NCBI GenBank assembly: GCA_030681375.1
Contig: JAUXWM010000079.1
Span: forward strand, 1-64,000
From: Gallionella sp.
GTDB lineage: Bacteria; Pseudomonadota; Gammaproteobacteria; Burkholderiales; Gallionellaceae
Length of the DNA: 64,000 nucleotides
Reading direction: 5' to 3'
Both the position numbers and the translations under genes were made by a program. The stretch's first letter is position 1; each line of letters begins with the position of its first letter. The notes under the pieces are model-generated. The model made no database searches and had not been told where the DNA came from. It saw nothing but the letters and a program-made list of their open reading frames with translations. Positions 46,526-55,927 of the stretch are shown here, piece by piece.

Positions 46526-46876
46526 AATGAGAATCCGGGTGTCGGATTGAGGTGTGGAAAAAGTGGCGCAGAAGTTGGTGCGTGCTCTGGTCGAACCGAT
46601 TTCTTGAGTTCTGTGTTTCAGCCCGCATCTAAGGCGCTGTACCAAGACAAAAATTCGGGTCGCAACGGTTTTGCTTCGGCATTGAGCGCAAAGCCGTATT
46701 AAAACCGGTCTGTCAGAAGCGTTGCGCCGGGTGGCAAGACGCAATCTGCACGGCTGTTTTTTTGAGCGATAGCTAATGCCGGTATCAGAGCGATACCAGA
46801 TAGGCCGATTCCCTGATGCATGTCAGGGGTGCTGCACGTATAATCCGGCCATTGCAAATTTCACCGGTTGTTCATC
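46526..46876. other. 351-base gap before hemJ with two small hairpins
   Basis: No gene is supported. Hairpins are GGTATC-agagc-GATACC (46782-46798) and CCCTGA-tgcatg-TCAGGG (46811-46828). TATAAT at 46839-46844 follows, a possible -10 box 33 bases before the hemJ ATG. A T-run at 46758-46764 follows weakly paired sequence and is not a convincing terminator. Confidence 0.5.
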
Positions 46877-47290
46877 ATGTATCTCTGGATCAAGGCTTTT
46901 CACATCATCATGGTCGTTTCCTGGTTCGCCGGCTTGTTCTATCTGCCGCGTATCTTCGTCAATCACGCGATGGCAACCGAGCCTGCCGAGATTGCACGGC
47001 TGAAGCTGATGGAGGGCAAGTTGTATCGCTTTGTCACGCCGATTGCTTGGCTGGCGATTATTTCCGGCTTATGGCTGTGGCTGGGAGAAGGCGTCGGCGG
47101 TGCATGGATGCATGCCAAGCTACTGCTGATCGTGCTGCTCTACGGCTACCATCATTATTGCGGAACGCTGGTTAAACGCTTTGCCGCAGACGGGAATATC
47201 CGCGGTCATGTGTTTTATCGCTGGTTTAACGAAATACCCGTCCTCATTCTGACCGCTGTGGTCATCCTCGTTACCGTAAAGCCTTTCTAA
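46877..47290 (+). CDS. hemJ: Protoporphyrinogen oxidase HemJ
   Basis: About 137 residues from ATG 46877 (MYLWIKAFHIIMVVSWFAGLFYLPRIFV). Four membrane helices with the conserved heme-ligand type His in KAFHIIMVV and the WFAGLFYLPRIFVNH block. Also WMHAKLLLIVLLYGYHHYC, and RWFNEIPVLILTAVVILV at the C-terminus. This is the HemJ form of protoporphyrinogen IX oxidase, which bacteria lacking HemG/HemY use in heme synthesis. Heme supply fits a respiratory lithotroph. The RlmL-like gene follows after 2 bases. Confidence 0.93.
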   Translation: MYLWIKAFHIIMVVSWFAGLFYLPRIFVNHAMATEPAEIARLKLMEGKLYRFVTPIAWLAIISGLWLWLGEGVGGAWMHAKLLLIVLLYGYHHYCGTLVKRFAADGNIRGHVFYRWFNEIPVLILTAVVILVTVKPF

Positions 47291-47292
47291 CT

Positions 47293-48438
47293 ATGACTGA
47301 TTTTTTTGCTCCCTGTCCGCGCGGCCTGGAAACCGTATTGTTGGATGACCTTGTGGCGATGGACGCGCAGAATGTGCGCGCGACCGACGGCGGCGTGCAT
47401 TTTTCCGGAGACTGGGCGCTGTGTTACCGCGTCAATCTGGAGAGTCGCGTGGCCAGTCGCGTGTTGTGGCGCGTCAAGGAGGGCTGGTATCGTACCGAGC
47501 AGGATATCTACAAGGCTGTGTTCGATCTGCAATGGCAGCGCTGGTTTGATGTCACGCGCACCATACGGGTGAATACCACGGCAATACGTTGCGCGTTGAA
47601 GAGTCTGGAGTTCATCACCTTGCTGGTCAAGGATGCGGTGTGCGACCGTTTTCGCGCACATTGCAACGAGCGCCCCAGCGTAGATACGCTGGAACCCGAT
47701 GTGCGCATTCATGTGTTCATCGAAGATGAAAAACTGATGCTGTATCTGGATACTTCAGGCGATGCGCTGTTCAAGCGCGGCGTTCGTCAGCATACCAATG
47801 TCGCACCGATACGCGAGAATCTGGCGGCAGGGATATTGCGTCTGTCCGGCTGGAAGCCCGGCATCCCGCTGCTGGACCCGATGTGCGGTAGCGGCACTTT
47901 CCTGATCGAGGCGGTACAGATGGCATTGAACATTCAGCCGGGAATCGCCCGCCGTTTTGCGTTCGAGAAACTGCTGAATTTTGATGCGACTGTGTGGCAG
48001 ACGATGCGCGAGCGAGCCATCGCGGCGCAGCTGCCGGTCAAGCCGCTGGAGATTTACGGCAGTGATCTGTACGGCGACGCGATGAAGACAGCCTGGCGCA
48101 ATCTGCACGAAGCCGGGTTGTCGGACTGCGTGGACCTCAAGCAGGCGAATATTCTGGAAATATCAGCGCCTGCCGATCACGGCATCATGGTGGCGAACCT
48201 GCCTTATGGTGAGCGCATGGGCGAACTGGATGAATTGTCCGAACTGTACCCCAAGCTGGGCGATGCGCTGAAAAGGAAATTCGGCGGCTGGACGGCCTAT
48301 TTGTTCACCGCTGACAAGGCCATCCTGAAACAGATGCGTCTGTCACCTTCCAAACGTACCCCCTTGTTCAACGGCGCCATCGAATGCCGCCTGCTGGAAT
48401 ACAAGATCGTCTCGGGTAGTAATCGCCCGACCCGGTAA
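47293..48438 (+). CDS. rlmL: RlmL-like 23S rRNA guanine-N2 methyltransferase
   Basis: 381 residues. The N-terminal ferredoxin-like and THUMP domain (CPRGLETVLLDDLVAM, GDWALCYRVNLESRVASRVLWRV) precedes a Rossmann domain with DPMCGSGTFLIEAVQMAL and the N-L-P-Y-G-E-R-M-G catalytic motif. It corresponds to the m2G2445-type half of E. coli RlmL, without the second (RlmK) domain, as is usual in betaproteobacteria. Substrate base is inferred from family only. Converges with pilU. Confidence 0.88.
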   Translation: MTDFFAPCPRGLETVLLDDLVAMDAQNVRATDGGVHFSGDWALCYRVNLESRVASRVLWRVKEGWYRTEQDIYKAVFDLQWQRWFDVTRTIRVNTTAIRCALKSLEFITLLVKDAVCDRFRAHCNERPSVDTLEPDVRIHVFIEDEKLMLYLDTSGDALFKRGVRQHTNVAPIRENLAAGILRLSGWKPGIPLLDPMCGSGTFLIEAVQMALNIQPGIARRFAFEKLLNFDATVWQTMRERAIAAQLPVKPLEIYGSDLYGDAMKTAWRNLHEAGLSDCVDLKQANILEISAPADHGIMVANLPYGERMGELDELSELYPKLGDALKRKFGGWTAYLFTADKAILKQMRLSPSKRTPLFNGAIECRLLEYKIVSGSNRPTR

Positions 48439-48446
48439 CGTCACCA

Positions 48447-48476
48447 GAAGGCGCCGCTGTTCAGGCTTGCGCCTTC
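48447..48476. terminator. Hairpin between convergent rlmL and pilU
   Basis: GAAGGCGC (48447-48454) pairs perfectly with GCGCCTTC (48469-48476). It begins nine bases after the rlmL stop and covers the pilU stop region. There is no T-run on either side, so it is a weak terminator or a processing and stability hairpin shared by both genes. Confidence 0.5.
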
Positions 48477-49611
48477 AGGTCATTTCGAGATGGCCGGTTC
48501 CGCTCATCACGTCGCGGTCCACGGTATGCTTGCCTTCCAGCTTGATTTTCAGGCGCAGGTCATTCACCGAGTCGGCGTTTTTCAGCGCCTCTTCATAGCT
48601 GATGGCATCTTCCTCAAACAGGTCGAACAGTGCCTGATCGAAGGTCTGCATGCCCAGTTCGCGCGATTTGGCCATCACTTCCTTGATGGTGTGCACCTCG
48701 CCCTTGAAAATCAGGTCGGAAATCAGCGGAGAGTTAAGCAGTATTTCCATCGCAGCGGCGCGCCCCGTGCCGTCCTTTTTCGGAATCAGGCGTTGTGAAA
48801 CCAGCGCTTTGATGTTCAGCGACAAATCCATCAACAATTGTTCGCGCCGCTCTTCCGGGAAAAAGTTGATGATGCGGTCCAGCGCCTGATTGGCGCTGTT
48901 GGCATGCAGGGTGGCCATACACAGATGGCCGGTTTCGGCAAAAGCGACGGCATATTCCATGGTTTCGCGGTCACGGATTTCGCCGATCAGAATTACATCA
49001 GGTGCCTGACGCAGGGTGTTTTTCAGTGCGGCTTGCCATGATTCGGTATCCACGCCGACTTCGCGATGGGTGACGATGCAGTGACCGTGTTCATGCACGT
49101 ATTCCACCGGGTCCTCGATGGTGATGATATGGCCGTAACTGTTCTGGTTGCGGTGGCCGAGCATGGCGGCAAGCGTGGTGGATTTTCCCGAGCCGGTCGC
49201 GCCGACCAGTATTACCAGGCCGCGCTTGGTCATCACGATGTCTTTGAGGATGGACGGCATGCCCATGGCATCAAGGTCGGGAATCTTGGTGGTGATGGTA
49301 CGCATGACCATGCCGACGTGTTGTTGCTGCATGAATACGTTGACGCGGAAACGCCCGATGCCATGCGGGCTGATTGCAAAATTGCATTCATGCGTGGCTT
49401 CAAACTCGGCGGTCTGGCGGTCATTCATGATGCTGCGCGCCAGTTCCCGCGTGTGCTGGTGTGAAAGTGGCTGGCTGGAAACCGGAGTCATCTTGCCGTC
49501 CACCTTGAAGGCGGGCGGGAAGCCTGCGGTGATGAACAAATCCGAGGCTTTCTTGGTGGCCATGCCGCGCAATAAGTTGTGTATCAATTCGGTGGCTTGA
49601 TCTCTTTCCAT
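48475..49611 (-). CDS. pilU: Twitching motility ATPase PilU
   Basis: Secretion-type hexameric ATPase, accessory to PilT for type IV pilus retraction. 378 residues. Walker A G-A-T-G-S-G-K-S-T, the Asp box TIEDPVEYVHEH, Walker B DVILIGEIRDRETM and His box GHLCMATLHANSA. The N-terminal ATKKASDLFITAGFPP replaces the PilT-type start, which marks PilU. It follows pilT in the same direction, separated by 149 bases that include a heptanucleotide tandem array. Confidence 0.93.
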   Translation of the reverse strand: MERDQATELIHNLLRGMATKKASDLFITAGFPPAFKVDGKMTPVSSQPLSHQHTRELARSIMNDRQTAEFEATHECNFAISPHGIGRFRVNVFMQQQHVGMVMRTITTKIPDLDAMGMPSILKDIVMTKRGLVILVGATGSGKSTTLAAMLGHRNQNSYGHIITIEDPVEYVHEHGHCIVTHREVGVDTESWQAALKNTLRQAPDVILIGEIRDRETMEYAVAFAETGHLCMATLHANSANQALDRIINFFPEERREQLLMDLSLNIKALVSQRLIPKKDGTGRAAAMEILLNSPLISDLIFKGEVHTIKEVMAKSRELGMQTFDQALFDLFEEDAISYEEALKNADSVNDLRLKIKLEGKHTVDRDVMSGTGHLEMT

Positions 49612-49655
49612 GCTACTACTCCAAATGAGGGTGATTTCGCAAACTAGCAGCCTGC

Positions 49656-49753
49656 TAACGCCTAACGCCTAACGCCTAACGCCTTACACCTAACGCCTAA
49701 CGCCTTACGCCTAACGCCTAACGCCTTACGCCTAGCGACTAGCGACTAGCGAC
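49656..49753. repeat. Heptanucleotide tandem array between pilT and pilU
   Basis: Fourteen consecutive 7-base units occupy 98 bases. Seven or more are exact TAACGCC, three are TTACGCC-like (one TTACACC), and the last three are TAGCGAC. The units start exactly every seven bases from 49656 to 49753. The array lies 44 bases from the pilU start and 7 bases from the pilT stop. Seven is not a multiple of three, but the array is not in a gene. Such arrays often change copy number by strand slippage. Confidence 0.95.
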
Positions 49754-49760
49754 TATATTT

Positions 49761-50804
49761 TTATCCCGGGAACATGTCCTTGTTCATCGCCTTGCTGCGC
49801 GCTTCCGCCGGGGTAATTGCATTGCTCTTGACCAGATTGACCAGGCATTGATCGAGGGTCTGCATGCCGACGTTTTGCCCTGTTTGAATGGCGGAATACA
49901 TTTGCGGCACTTTGGCTTCACGGATCAGATTGCGGATGGCGGGGGTGCACATCATGATTTCGTGCGCGGCCACGCGGCCGGTTCCGTCCTTGGTCTTGAG
50001 CAGCGCCTGGGAAATAACCGCACGCAGCGATTCGGACAGCATCGCGCGCACCATTTCCTTTTCGTCAGCGGGGAACACGTCGATGATACGGTCTATGGTC
50101 TTGGCCGCTGAGCTGGTGTGCAGCGTGCCGAACACCAGATGGCCGGTTTCCGCCGCCGTCATCGCCAGGCGTATGGTTTCCAGGTCACGCATCTCACCGA
50201 CCAGAATCACATCGGGGTCCTCGCGTAACGCGGAACGCAGGGCAGCGTTAAACGACAGGGTGTCGCGGCCGACTTCGCGCTGGTTGATCAGACACTTCTT
50301 CGATTCATGCACGAATTCGATCGGGTCTTCCACCGTCAGAATGTGGCCGAGTTCCTTCTCGTTGATGTAGTTGATCATCGCTGCCAGCGTGGTGGATTTT
50401 CCCGAACCGGTTGGGCCGGTGACCAGTACCAGACCACGCGGAAAGCTGGAGATGTCAGTAAATATTTTGGGCGCTTTCAGGTCTTCCAGGGTGAGAACTT
50501 TGGAAGGAATGGTACGCATGACCGCTGCCGCGCCGCGTTGCTGTACAAAGGCATTAACGCGGAAACGTGCCAGATTGGGGATTTCAAAGGAGAAATCCAC
50601 TTCCTTGTTTTCTTCATAGAACTTGCGCTGTCCGTCGTTCATGATGTCATAAATCATCGCGTGGACTTCTTTGTGCTCCATCGCGGGCAGATTGATGCGG
50701 CGCATGTCGCCATGCACACGTATCATCGGCGGCAGGCCGGAGGAGAGGTGCAGGTCGGAAGCCTTGTTCTTGACGCCAAAGGCAAGCAGTTCTGTGATAT
50801 CCAT
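49761..50804 (-). CDS. pilT: Type IV pilus retraction ATPase PilT
   Basis: 347 residues. Walker A G-P-T-G-S-G-K-S-T at 130-138, Walker B near 198-207 (DVILVGEMRD), LVFGTLHTSSA, and the AIRNLIRE motif near residue 290, specific for PilT. It powers pilus depolymerisation for twitching motility, adhesion and DNA uptake. Transcribed leftward with pilU; yggS lies divergently 71 bases away. This divergent pilT/yggS arrangement is the norm in proteobacteria. Confidence 0.96.
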   Translation of the reverse strand: MDITELLAFGVKNKASDLHLSSGLPPMIRVHGDMRRINLPAMEHKEVHAMIYDIMNDGQRKFYEENKEVDFSFEIPNLARFRVNAFVQQRGAAAVMRTIPSKVLTLEDLKAPKIFTDISSFPRGLVLVTGPTGSGKSTTLAAMINYINEKELGHILTVEDPIEFVHESKKCLINQREVGRDTLSFNAALRSALREDPDVILVGEMRDLETIRLAMTAAETGHLVFGTLHTSSAAKTIDRIIDVFPADEKEMVRAMLSESLRAVISQALLKTKDGTGRVAAHEIMMCTPAIRNLIREAKVPQMYSAIQTGQNVGMQTLDQCLVNLVKSNAITPAEARSKAMNKDMFPG

Positions 50805-50875
50805 TATAATGTTCCGGGTTTGGTGTGGCGGTTGACAGCACCACGGTCAGGACGGGTAAAAGCGGGTAGGGGATT

Positions 50876-51559
50876 ATGACAACAATAGCTGGCAACTTGC
50901 AAGCCGTGCGCGCCGCAATGGTAGCAGCGGCTGTTTCGGCAGGCCGAACGGTGGATGAAATCAAGCTGCTGGCCGTGAGTAAAAATTTCTCTGCACCAGC
51001 GCTGCGTGAAGCGTATCAGGCTGGTCAGCGCTGTTTTGCCGAAAGCTATCTGCAAGAGGCGCTGGGAAAAATGGCGGATTTGCAGGATTTGCCCGTCGAA
51101 TGGCATTTCATCGGGCCGATACAGAGCAACAAGACGCGGGCTATAGCAGAAAATTTTTCCTGGGTGCACAGCGTGGACAGGTTAAAAATTGCCGAACGTT
51201 TGTCTGCACAGCGGCCTGAGCATTTGCCGCCGTTGCAAGTGTGCCTGCAGGTAAATATCAGCGGTGAGGCCAGCAAAAGTGGCGTTCAGTCCGATGAGGT
51301 CGGGGCGCTGGCTGAAGCGGTCGCTATGCTGCCTAATTTGCAATTGCGCGGGCTGATGGCGATTCCCGCACCGACAGAGGAGATCGCGGAGCAGCGTGCA
51401 GGATTCGCGCAATTGCGTGAACTGCGCGATCAAATCAATTTGCGGGGTTTGCGGCTGGATACCTTGTCCATGGGCATGTCGCATGATTTTTCGGCAGCGA
51501 TAGCCGAAGGCGCGACTGTAGTACGGGTAGGTTCTGCCATTTTTGGTGAGCGCTCTTAG
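50876..51559 (+). CDS. yggS: YggS-family pyridoxal-phosphate homeostasis protein
   Basis: 227 residues, single-domain PLP-binding TIM-barrel protein. The PLP lysine is in KLLAVSKNFS. WHFIGPIQSNKTRAIAENFSWVHSVDR and LSMGMSHDFSAAIAEGATVVRVGSAIFG are family marks. It has no known enzymatic activity and keeps PLP supply balanced. It heads a rightward yggS-proC-yggT-yggU cluster divergent from pilT. Confidence 0.95.
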   Translation: MTTIAGNLQAVRAAMVAAAVSAGRTVDEIKLLAVSKNFSAPALREAYQAGQRCFAESYLQEALGKMADLQDLPVEWHFIGPIQSNKTRAIAENFSWVHSVDRLKIAERLSAQRPEHLPPLQVCLQVNISGEASKSGVQSDEVGALAEAVAMLPNLQLRGLMAIPAPTEEIAEQRAGFAQLRELRDQINLRGLRLDTLSMGMSHDFSAAIAEGATVVRVGSAIFGERS

Positions 51560-51586
51560 TAATACTTTGAATTTAAAGGGTATGTT

Positions 51587-52396
51587 ATGAATATTTGTTT
51601 TATCGGCGGCGGCAACATGGCGACGGCCTTGATCGGCGGCTTGCTGGGTCAGGGGTTTAGTGCGCAGCAGATCAGCGTGGTGGAGATCAATGCGGAAAAT
51701 CGTGCACGATTGCAGCGTGACTTTTCGGTGCGTGCTGTGGAAAGTCTTGCAGAAGGCGTGTCGGGCAGTGAAGCCATCGTATTCGCCGTCAAGCCGCAGC
51801 AATTGCGTGATGTCGCCCAGCAGTTGGCGCCTTTGCTCAACGGACAGCTGCTGATTTCCATCGCGGCAGGCATACGTGCTGTGGATCTGGCGCGCTGGGT
51901 TGGTAGTCAGGCCGTGGTGCGTGCGATGCCCAATACGCCTTCCTTGATACGATGCGGCATGACCGGTCTGTATGCCATGCCTGCGGTGAGCGGCGCACAG
52001 CGCGAACAGGCGCAAAATATTCTGGCGGCTGTGGGCGAAACCTTGTGGTTGCATGACGAGGCGATGGTGGATGCGGTAACGGCGATTTCCGGCAGCGGCC
52101 CGGCTTATGTGTTTTATCTGATCGAAGCCCTGCAGCAGGCCGCGCTCAAGCTTGGTTTCAATGATGAAGAAGCGCGGCGTCTGAGCGTGGCCACCTTTCT
52201 CGGCGGCAGTAAGCTGGCGGCCGCCAGCACTGAGGAGGTCGCCGTACTGCGCACTCGCGTCACTTCCAAAAACGGAACGACCGAACGCGCTTTGCTGAGT
52301 CTGGAACAGAATCAAGTTGCGGCGCATCTTGTGCAGGCGGCGCTGGCTGCCGAAGCGCGTTCGCGTGAGATGGGCGATGAATTGGGTAAATCATAA
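51587..52396 (+). CDS. proC: Pyrroline-5-carboxylate reductase
   Basis: Last step of proline synthesis. 269 residues. Rossmann start MNICFIGGGNMATALIGGLL, VRAMPNTPSLIRCGMTGLY, and the dimerisation segment AISGSGPAYVFYLIEALQQAALKLGF. The stop codon overlaps the yggT ATG by one base (TAATG). A short 27-base gap follows yggS. Confidence 0.96.
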   Translation: MNICFIGGGNMATALIGGLLGQGFSAQQISVVEINAENRARLQRDFSVRAVESLAEGVSGSEAIVFAVKPQQLRDVAQQLAPLLNGQLLISIAAGIRAVDLARWVGSQAVVRAMPNTPSLIRCGMTGLYAMPAVSGAQREQAQNILAAVGETLWLHDEAMVDAVTAISGSGPAYVFYLIEALQQAALKLGFNDEEARRLSVATFLGGSKLAAASTEEVAVLRTRVTSKNGTTERALLSLEQNQVAAHLVQAALAAEARSREMGDELGKS

Positions 52397-52962
52397 TGTT
52401 AAACGAGGCGTTGCTATTCCTGCTGGACGTGGTGCTGCAATCTTTTGCTGCGATATTGCTGTTGCGTTTTCATCTGCAATGGTTGCGGGCGCCGCTGCGT
52501 AACCCTGTCGGCGAATTTGTCATGGTATTCACCAATTTTATCGTGTTGCGCGTACGCCGCTTCGTACCCTCCGCATGGGGGCTGGACAGCGCAACGCTGC
52601 TGCTCGCCTTGCTGACGGAAGCGCTTTATCTGGCGGGGGTGATGTGGATACAGGGTTATTCAGGGCATGGTTTTCCGCTCGCGGGTTTGCTGATGCTGGC
52701 GGCAGTTAAACTGCTCAAGATCAGCCTGTATTTGCTGATGGGTGCCGTGTTTGCTCAGGCCATCCTGTCATGGGTTAATCCGCATTCCTCGGTGGCTTCG
52801 GTGCTGGAAGCGGTGACCGGAAGATTTATGCGGCCACTGCGCCGCATCGTGCCTATGCTGGGTAGCGTGGATTTGTCTCCCTTGCTGTTGTTTGTCATCT
52901 GCCAGCTTATTATGATCGTGCCGGTCGGTATGCTGGAGCGTATTGCAGTCAGGTTTTTTTGA
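52396..52962 (+). CDS. yggT: YggT-family membrane protein
   Basis: 188 residues with two YggT repeats, each with a pair of membrane helices. The first has LLRFHLQWLRAPLRNPVGEFVM and VLRVRRFVPS. The second has AILSWVNPHSSVASVLEAVTGRFMRPLRRIVP. The R-P-L-R-R-x-x-P ends are diagnostic. Role unclear; linked by genetics elsewhere to osmotic or cation stress and cell division. Coupled to proC before and yggU after. Confidence 0.93.
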   Translation: MLNEALLFLLDVVLQSFAAILLLRFHLQWLRAPLRNPVGEFVMVFTNFIVLRVRRFVPSAWGLDSATLLLALLTEALYLAGVMWIQGYSGHGFPLAGLLMLAAVKLLKISLYLLMGAVFAQAILSWVNPHSSVASVLEAVTGRFMRPLRRIVPMLGSVDLSPLLLFVICQLIMIVPVGMLERIAVRFF

Positions 52963-53252
52963 TGGCTGACTGGTTTCGCCGCAATGCTGAAATCATCACC
53001 CTGAGCCTGCATGTGCAGCCGGGAGCCAGGCGCAGTGAAATCACCGGTCTACACGGCGAGGCGCTAAAAATAAAGCTGGCCGCGCCGCCCGTCGAGGGAC
53101 GCGCAAATGAGGCATTGCTGAAGTTCATCGCCGGCGTGTTCGATGTGCCGTTGCGGCAGGTGGAGTTGAAGCAGGGCACGCAGTCGCGGCACAAGGTGGT
53201 TGCTATCACCGGCAGCCGTATCGCCCCTGAAAGCGTGCTGGCGACAAAATAA
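52962..53252 (+). CDS. yggU: DUF167/YggU-family protein
   Basis: 96 residues from the ATG at 52962, which shares one base with the yggT stop. LSLHVQPGARRSEITGLHGEALKIKLAAPPVEGRANEALLKFIAGV is the family signature. Function unknown, but the yggS-proC-yggT-yggU order is strongly conserved. A 242-base AT-rich gap follows to rnfH with no recognisable feature. Confidence 0.95.
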   Translation: MADWFRRNAEIITLSLHVQPGARRSEITGLHGEALKIKLAAPPVEGRANEALLKFIAGVFDVPLRQVELKQGTQSRHKVVAITGSRIAPESVLATK

Positions 53253-53494
53253 GGTTACTTGCTCTGAGGTTGGAATCAAACTGACAGGCTGCTTTAGAAC
53301 AATCAATTTTCAATCTTGTATATAGGCTATCGAGACATACCGGAACTTCAATTTTCCCGATAGAACTTGTTCACCCTCGACGAAGGCACGGAATTATAAA
53401 CTCCGCTGGCAAGCTCCATCCCAACCGCTGCACAACATTTTTATCAAATGCGAAGCTCAACCCTATTGTTGTTTACTTTCTTCCTCAAGAAGAA

Positions 53495-53779
53495 TTATGA
53501 GTCATTGTCATCGTCTTCCGCCATTTGGCGGCGGGGTACCGTAGCAGGATCTGCGCTGATGCCACGATATATCTCCACTCTGTCGCCGGGTTTGAGCGCA
53601 CCGTCCAGCTTGGCTAATTTACCAAAAACACCAACCTTATGTATTTCCAGATCTATTTCTGGAAATTTGCACAGAATTCCTGACTGTTCAATGGCCGCCT
53701 GCACGGTGCAATCCTCCGGGACTTCGATACGCAGCCATAGTTGCTGCGAAGGTTCTGAATAGGCGATACCGACTTGCAT
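53495..53779 (-). CDS. rnfH: RnfH-family protein
   Basis: 94 residues from ATG 53779 with AGGAGAG upstream. Ubiquitin-like fold family (UPF0125): VGIAYSEPSQQLWLRIEVPEDCTVQAAIEQSGIL and VGVFGKLAKLDGALKPGDRVEIYR. In several betaproteobacteria it is the last gene of the rnf electron-transport operon, as here. With rnfE truncated and the rest of the operon not present at this locus, its expression source is unclear. Confidence 0.9.
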   Translation of the reverse strand: MQVGIAYSEPSQQLWLRIEVPEDCTVQAAIEQSGILCKFPEIDLEIHKVGVFGKLAKLDGALKPGDRVEIYRGISADPATVPRRQMAEDDDNDS

Positions 53780-53789
53780 CAAGCTCTCC

Positions 53790-54314
53790 TTAACTGACTA
53801 CGTGTGCTGCGAGCTGCGCCATTTCGGCACGCGAGGCGCGACGCCGGTCAATGGCACGCTTGGCGGCAATCAGGAAGCCCAGCACAAAGAACCCGCCGGG
53901 CGGCAAAATCATTAGCAAAAATCCCTTGTAGTCAGGAATGATGATGAATTCCATGAAGGAAAAGGCCGGCCCCAGCAGCAGGTGCGCATCGGCGAATAAC
54001 GTGCCCGCGCCGAGTATTTCACGTACCGCACCGATCATTGTCAGCGCGAAAGTAAAACCCAACCCCATCATCAGTCCGTCCATGGCGGAGGGCAGTACCG
54101 GGTTTCTGGCCGCAAAGGCTTCGGCGCGTCCGAGGACGGCACAGTTGGCAACGATCAGCGCAATGAATAGCCCCAAGACCTTGTAGAGATCATGCGCCCA
54201 GGCATTGATGCTCACATCCACCAGCGTCACCAACGTGGCGATAATCACGATATAGACAGGGATGCGCACTTCCTCACTGACGGCATGGCGTATCGATGAA
54301 ATGAGCATATTGGA
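53790..54314 (-). pseudogene. rnfE: rnfE, N-terminus removed by an IS21 insertion
   Basis: The remaining C-terminal part of RnfE/RsxE, about 175 residues, begins ISSIRHAVSEEVRIPVYIVI and retains helices from there on (NCAVLGRAEAFAARNPVLPSAMDGL, LREILGAGTLFADA-like and MILPPGGFFVLGFLIAAKRAID). RnfE normally has about 230 residues; the first 60, including the first membrane helices, are lost at the IS end at 54315. The open frame continues into the IS, but that extension is not RnfE. RnfE is an inner-membrane subunit of the ferredoxin:NAD oxidoreductase, so this copy is unlikely to work. Confidence 0.88.
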
Positions 54315-54427
54315 TGTCAAACAGCGTGCAACACTTTCCAGATTAGGGGTGGAAACAGCGTCCAATAGTTTCCACCTCAGTATGTAACCATCCGGCGTTT
54401 GAGCCGGGGGTATCTGGAGTGTTTTAT

Positions 54428-55927
54428 ATGGACATCATTTACGAAATTCGCCGCCGTTATTCGGTGCAGAAACAAACCGTCTCGGCCATTGCACGCGAGA
54501 TGGGCCTATCCCGCCCGACGGTGCGCAAGCATCTCAATACCGTAGCGGAAACGAAATACAACCGGAAGCAACCTGCATCACCCAGGCTGGGGCAGTTCGA
54601 GCCACAGTTAACCGCTTGGTTGGTTGAAGAGGCCAAACTTCCCAAGCAGCGCCGACGTTCTGCTCACCGCTTGTTCGAAGGCTTAGAGGAACTCGGTTAT
54701 CTTGGTGCATATGACAGCGTACAGCGCTTCGTCAAACGCTGGAAATCTGGCAATACCGGCCCCAAGTTGACCGAAGCATTCGTGCCGATGCTGTTTCAAC
54801 CTGGCGATGCCTGCCAGTTCGATTGGAGTCAGGAGCAGGTTGAACTGGGCGGCGTCATGCACACCATCAAGGTCGCACACTTCCGCATGGCCTACAGCCG
54901 TCAGATGTTCGTGGCAGCCTATCCGCGAGAGACACAGGAGATGGTGCTGGATGCACACAATCGCGCCTTCGCTTTCTTTGGCGGCGTGCCGGCCCGCCTG
55001 ATCTACGACAACCTCAAGACCGTTGTCGACACTGTATACGTAGGCAAGCAGCGCCAATTCAACCGGCGCTTCTTAACGCTGGCCAATCATTACCTGTTTG
55101 AACCGGTCGCCTGTACACCTGCCTCCGGTTGGGAGAAAGGCCAGGTTGAGAATCAGGTAGGCAATGTGCGGGAATGGTTGTTCACGCCGCTGGCTCGCTT
55201 TGCTTCCTTTGCAGAACTCAATGAGTGGCTGGCCACCCGCTGCCGTGAACTGGCAGAGCGCAGCCACCCCACACAAAGTCAGCGCACTATCGCCGCCTGC
55301 TTTGCCGACGAGCAGCCGTTGCTACGGCCTGTCACGGCGCACTTCGACGGTTATGTCGAACAGATGATGCGCGTGTCCTCGACCTGTCTGGTCAGTGTAG
55401 ATCGCAACCGTTACAGCGTACCGGCGAATGTCGCAGGGCAAGCAGTCTCGGTCAGAACCACCGCCGATCAGATCCGCATCGTGGCGCACGGCGAAGTGAT
55501 CGCCGCGCATCCGCGTGTGCTGGGGCGTGACCAGTTGATCTGCGATCCCTGGCACTACCTGCCGGTGCTGGAGAAAAAGCCCGGCGCATTGCGCAATGGT
55601 GCGCCGTTCGTGAACTGGGACTTGCCTGCCCCCATTCAGACAGTGCGTGACCGTATCCTCAAGCAGCCCAAGGGAGATCGTGCCTTTGTCGAATTGTTGA
55701 TGATGGCAGGCGAGACAGGGCTGGATGCGCTGACAGTCGCCTGCGAGCTGGTACTGGAATGCGGAGTCGTCAGCGCACCGGTCGTGATGAATGAATTACG
55801 CAGACTCGTTGCGCCCAATTTACCTGCATCTGCTAACAACGTGCCGGACGGCATTGCCTTGAGGACAGAACCATTGGCCAATTGCCAGCGCTACGACTAT
55901 CTGCTGGGAGGCCACAATGTCCACTGA
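54428..55927 (+). CDS. istA: IS21-family transposase IstA
   Basis: 499 residues from ATG 54428 ([26 protein letters not shown], a helix-turn-helix start) with CTGGAG upstream; a GTG at 54419 is possible. The DDE integrase core is visible: D in [12 protein letters not shown] in [12 protein letters not shown] in [12 protein letters not shown]. Overlaps istB by 11 bases, as is usual for this family. Confidence 0.95.
   Translation: MDIIYEIRRRYSVQKQTVSAIAREMGLSRPTVRKHLNTVAETKYNRKQPASPRLGQFEPQLTAWLVEEAKLPKQRRRSAHRLFEGLEELGYLGAYDSVQRFVKRWKSGNTGPKLTEAFVPMLFQPGDACQFDWSQEQVELGGVMHTIKVAHFRMAYSRQMFVAAYPRETQEMVLDAHNRAFAFFGGVPARLIYDNLKTVVDTVYVGKQRQFNRRFLTLANHYLFEPVACTPASGWEKGQVENQVGNVREWLFTPLARFASFAELNEWLATRCRELAERSHPTQSQRTIAACFADEQPLLRPVTAHFDGYVEQMMRVSSTCLVSVDRNRYSVPANVAGQAVSVRTTADQIRIVAHGEVIAAHPRVLGRDQLICDPWHYLPVLEKKPGALRNGAPFVNWDLPAPIQTVRDRILKQPKGDRAFVELLMMAGETGLDALTVACELVLECGVVSAPVVMNELRRLVAPNLPASANNVPDGIALRTEPLANCQRYDYLLGGHNVH

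Noticed and set aside
46487..46744. 85-codon minus-strand frame before hemJ
   Set aside because: Arg/Cys-rich translation, no ribosome site, overlaps the end of the diguanylate cyclase gene; treated as non-coding.
49656..49753. Heptamer array as a CRISPR
   Set aside because: Units are seven bases without spacers or cas genes; it is a simple tandem repeat.
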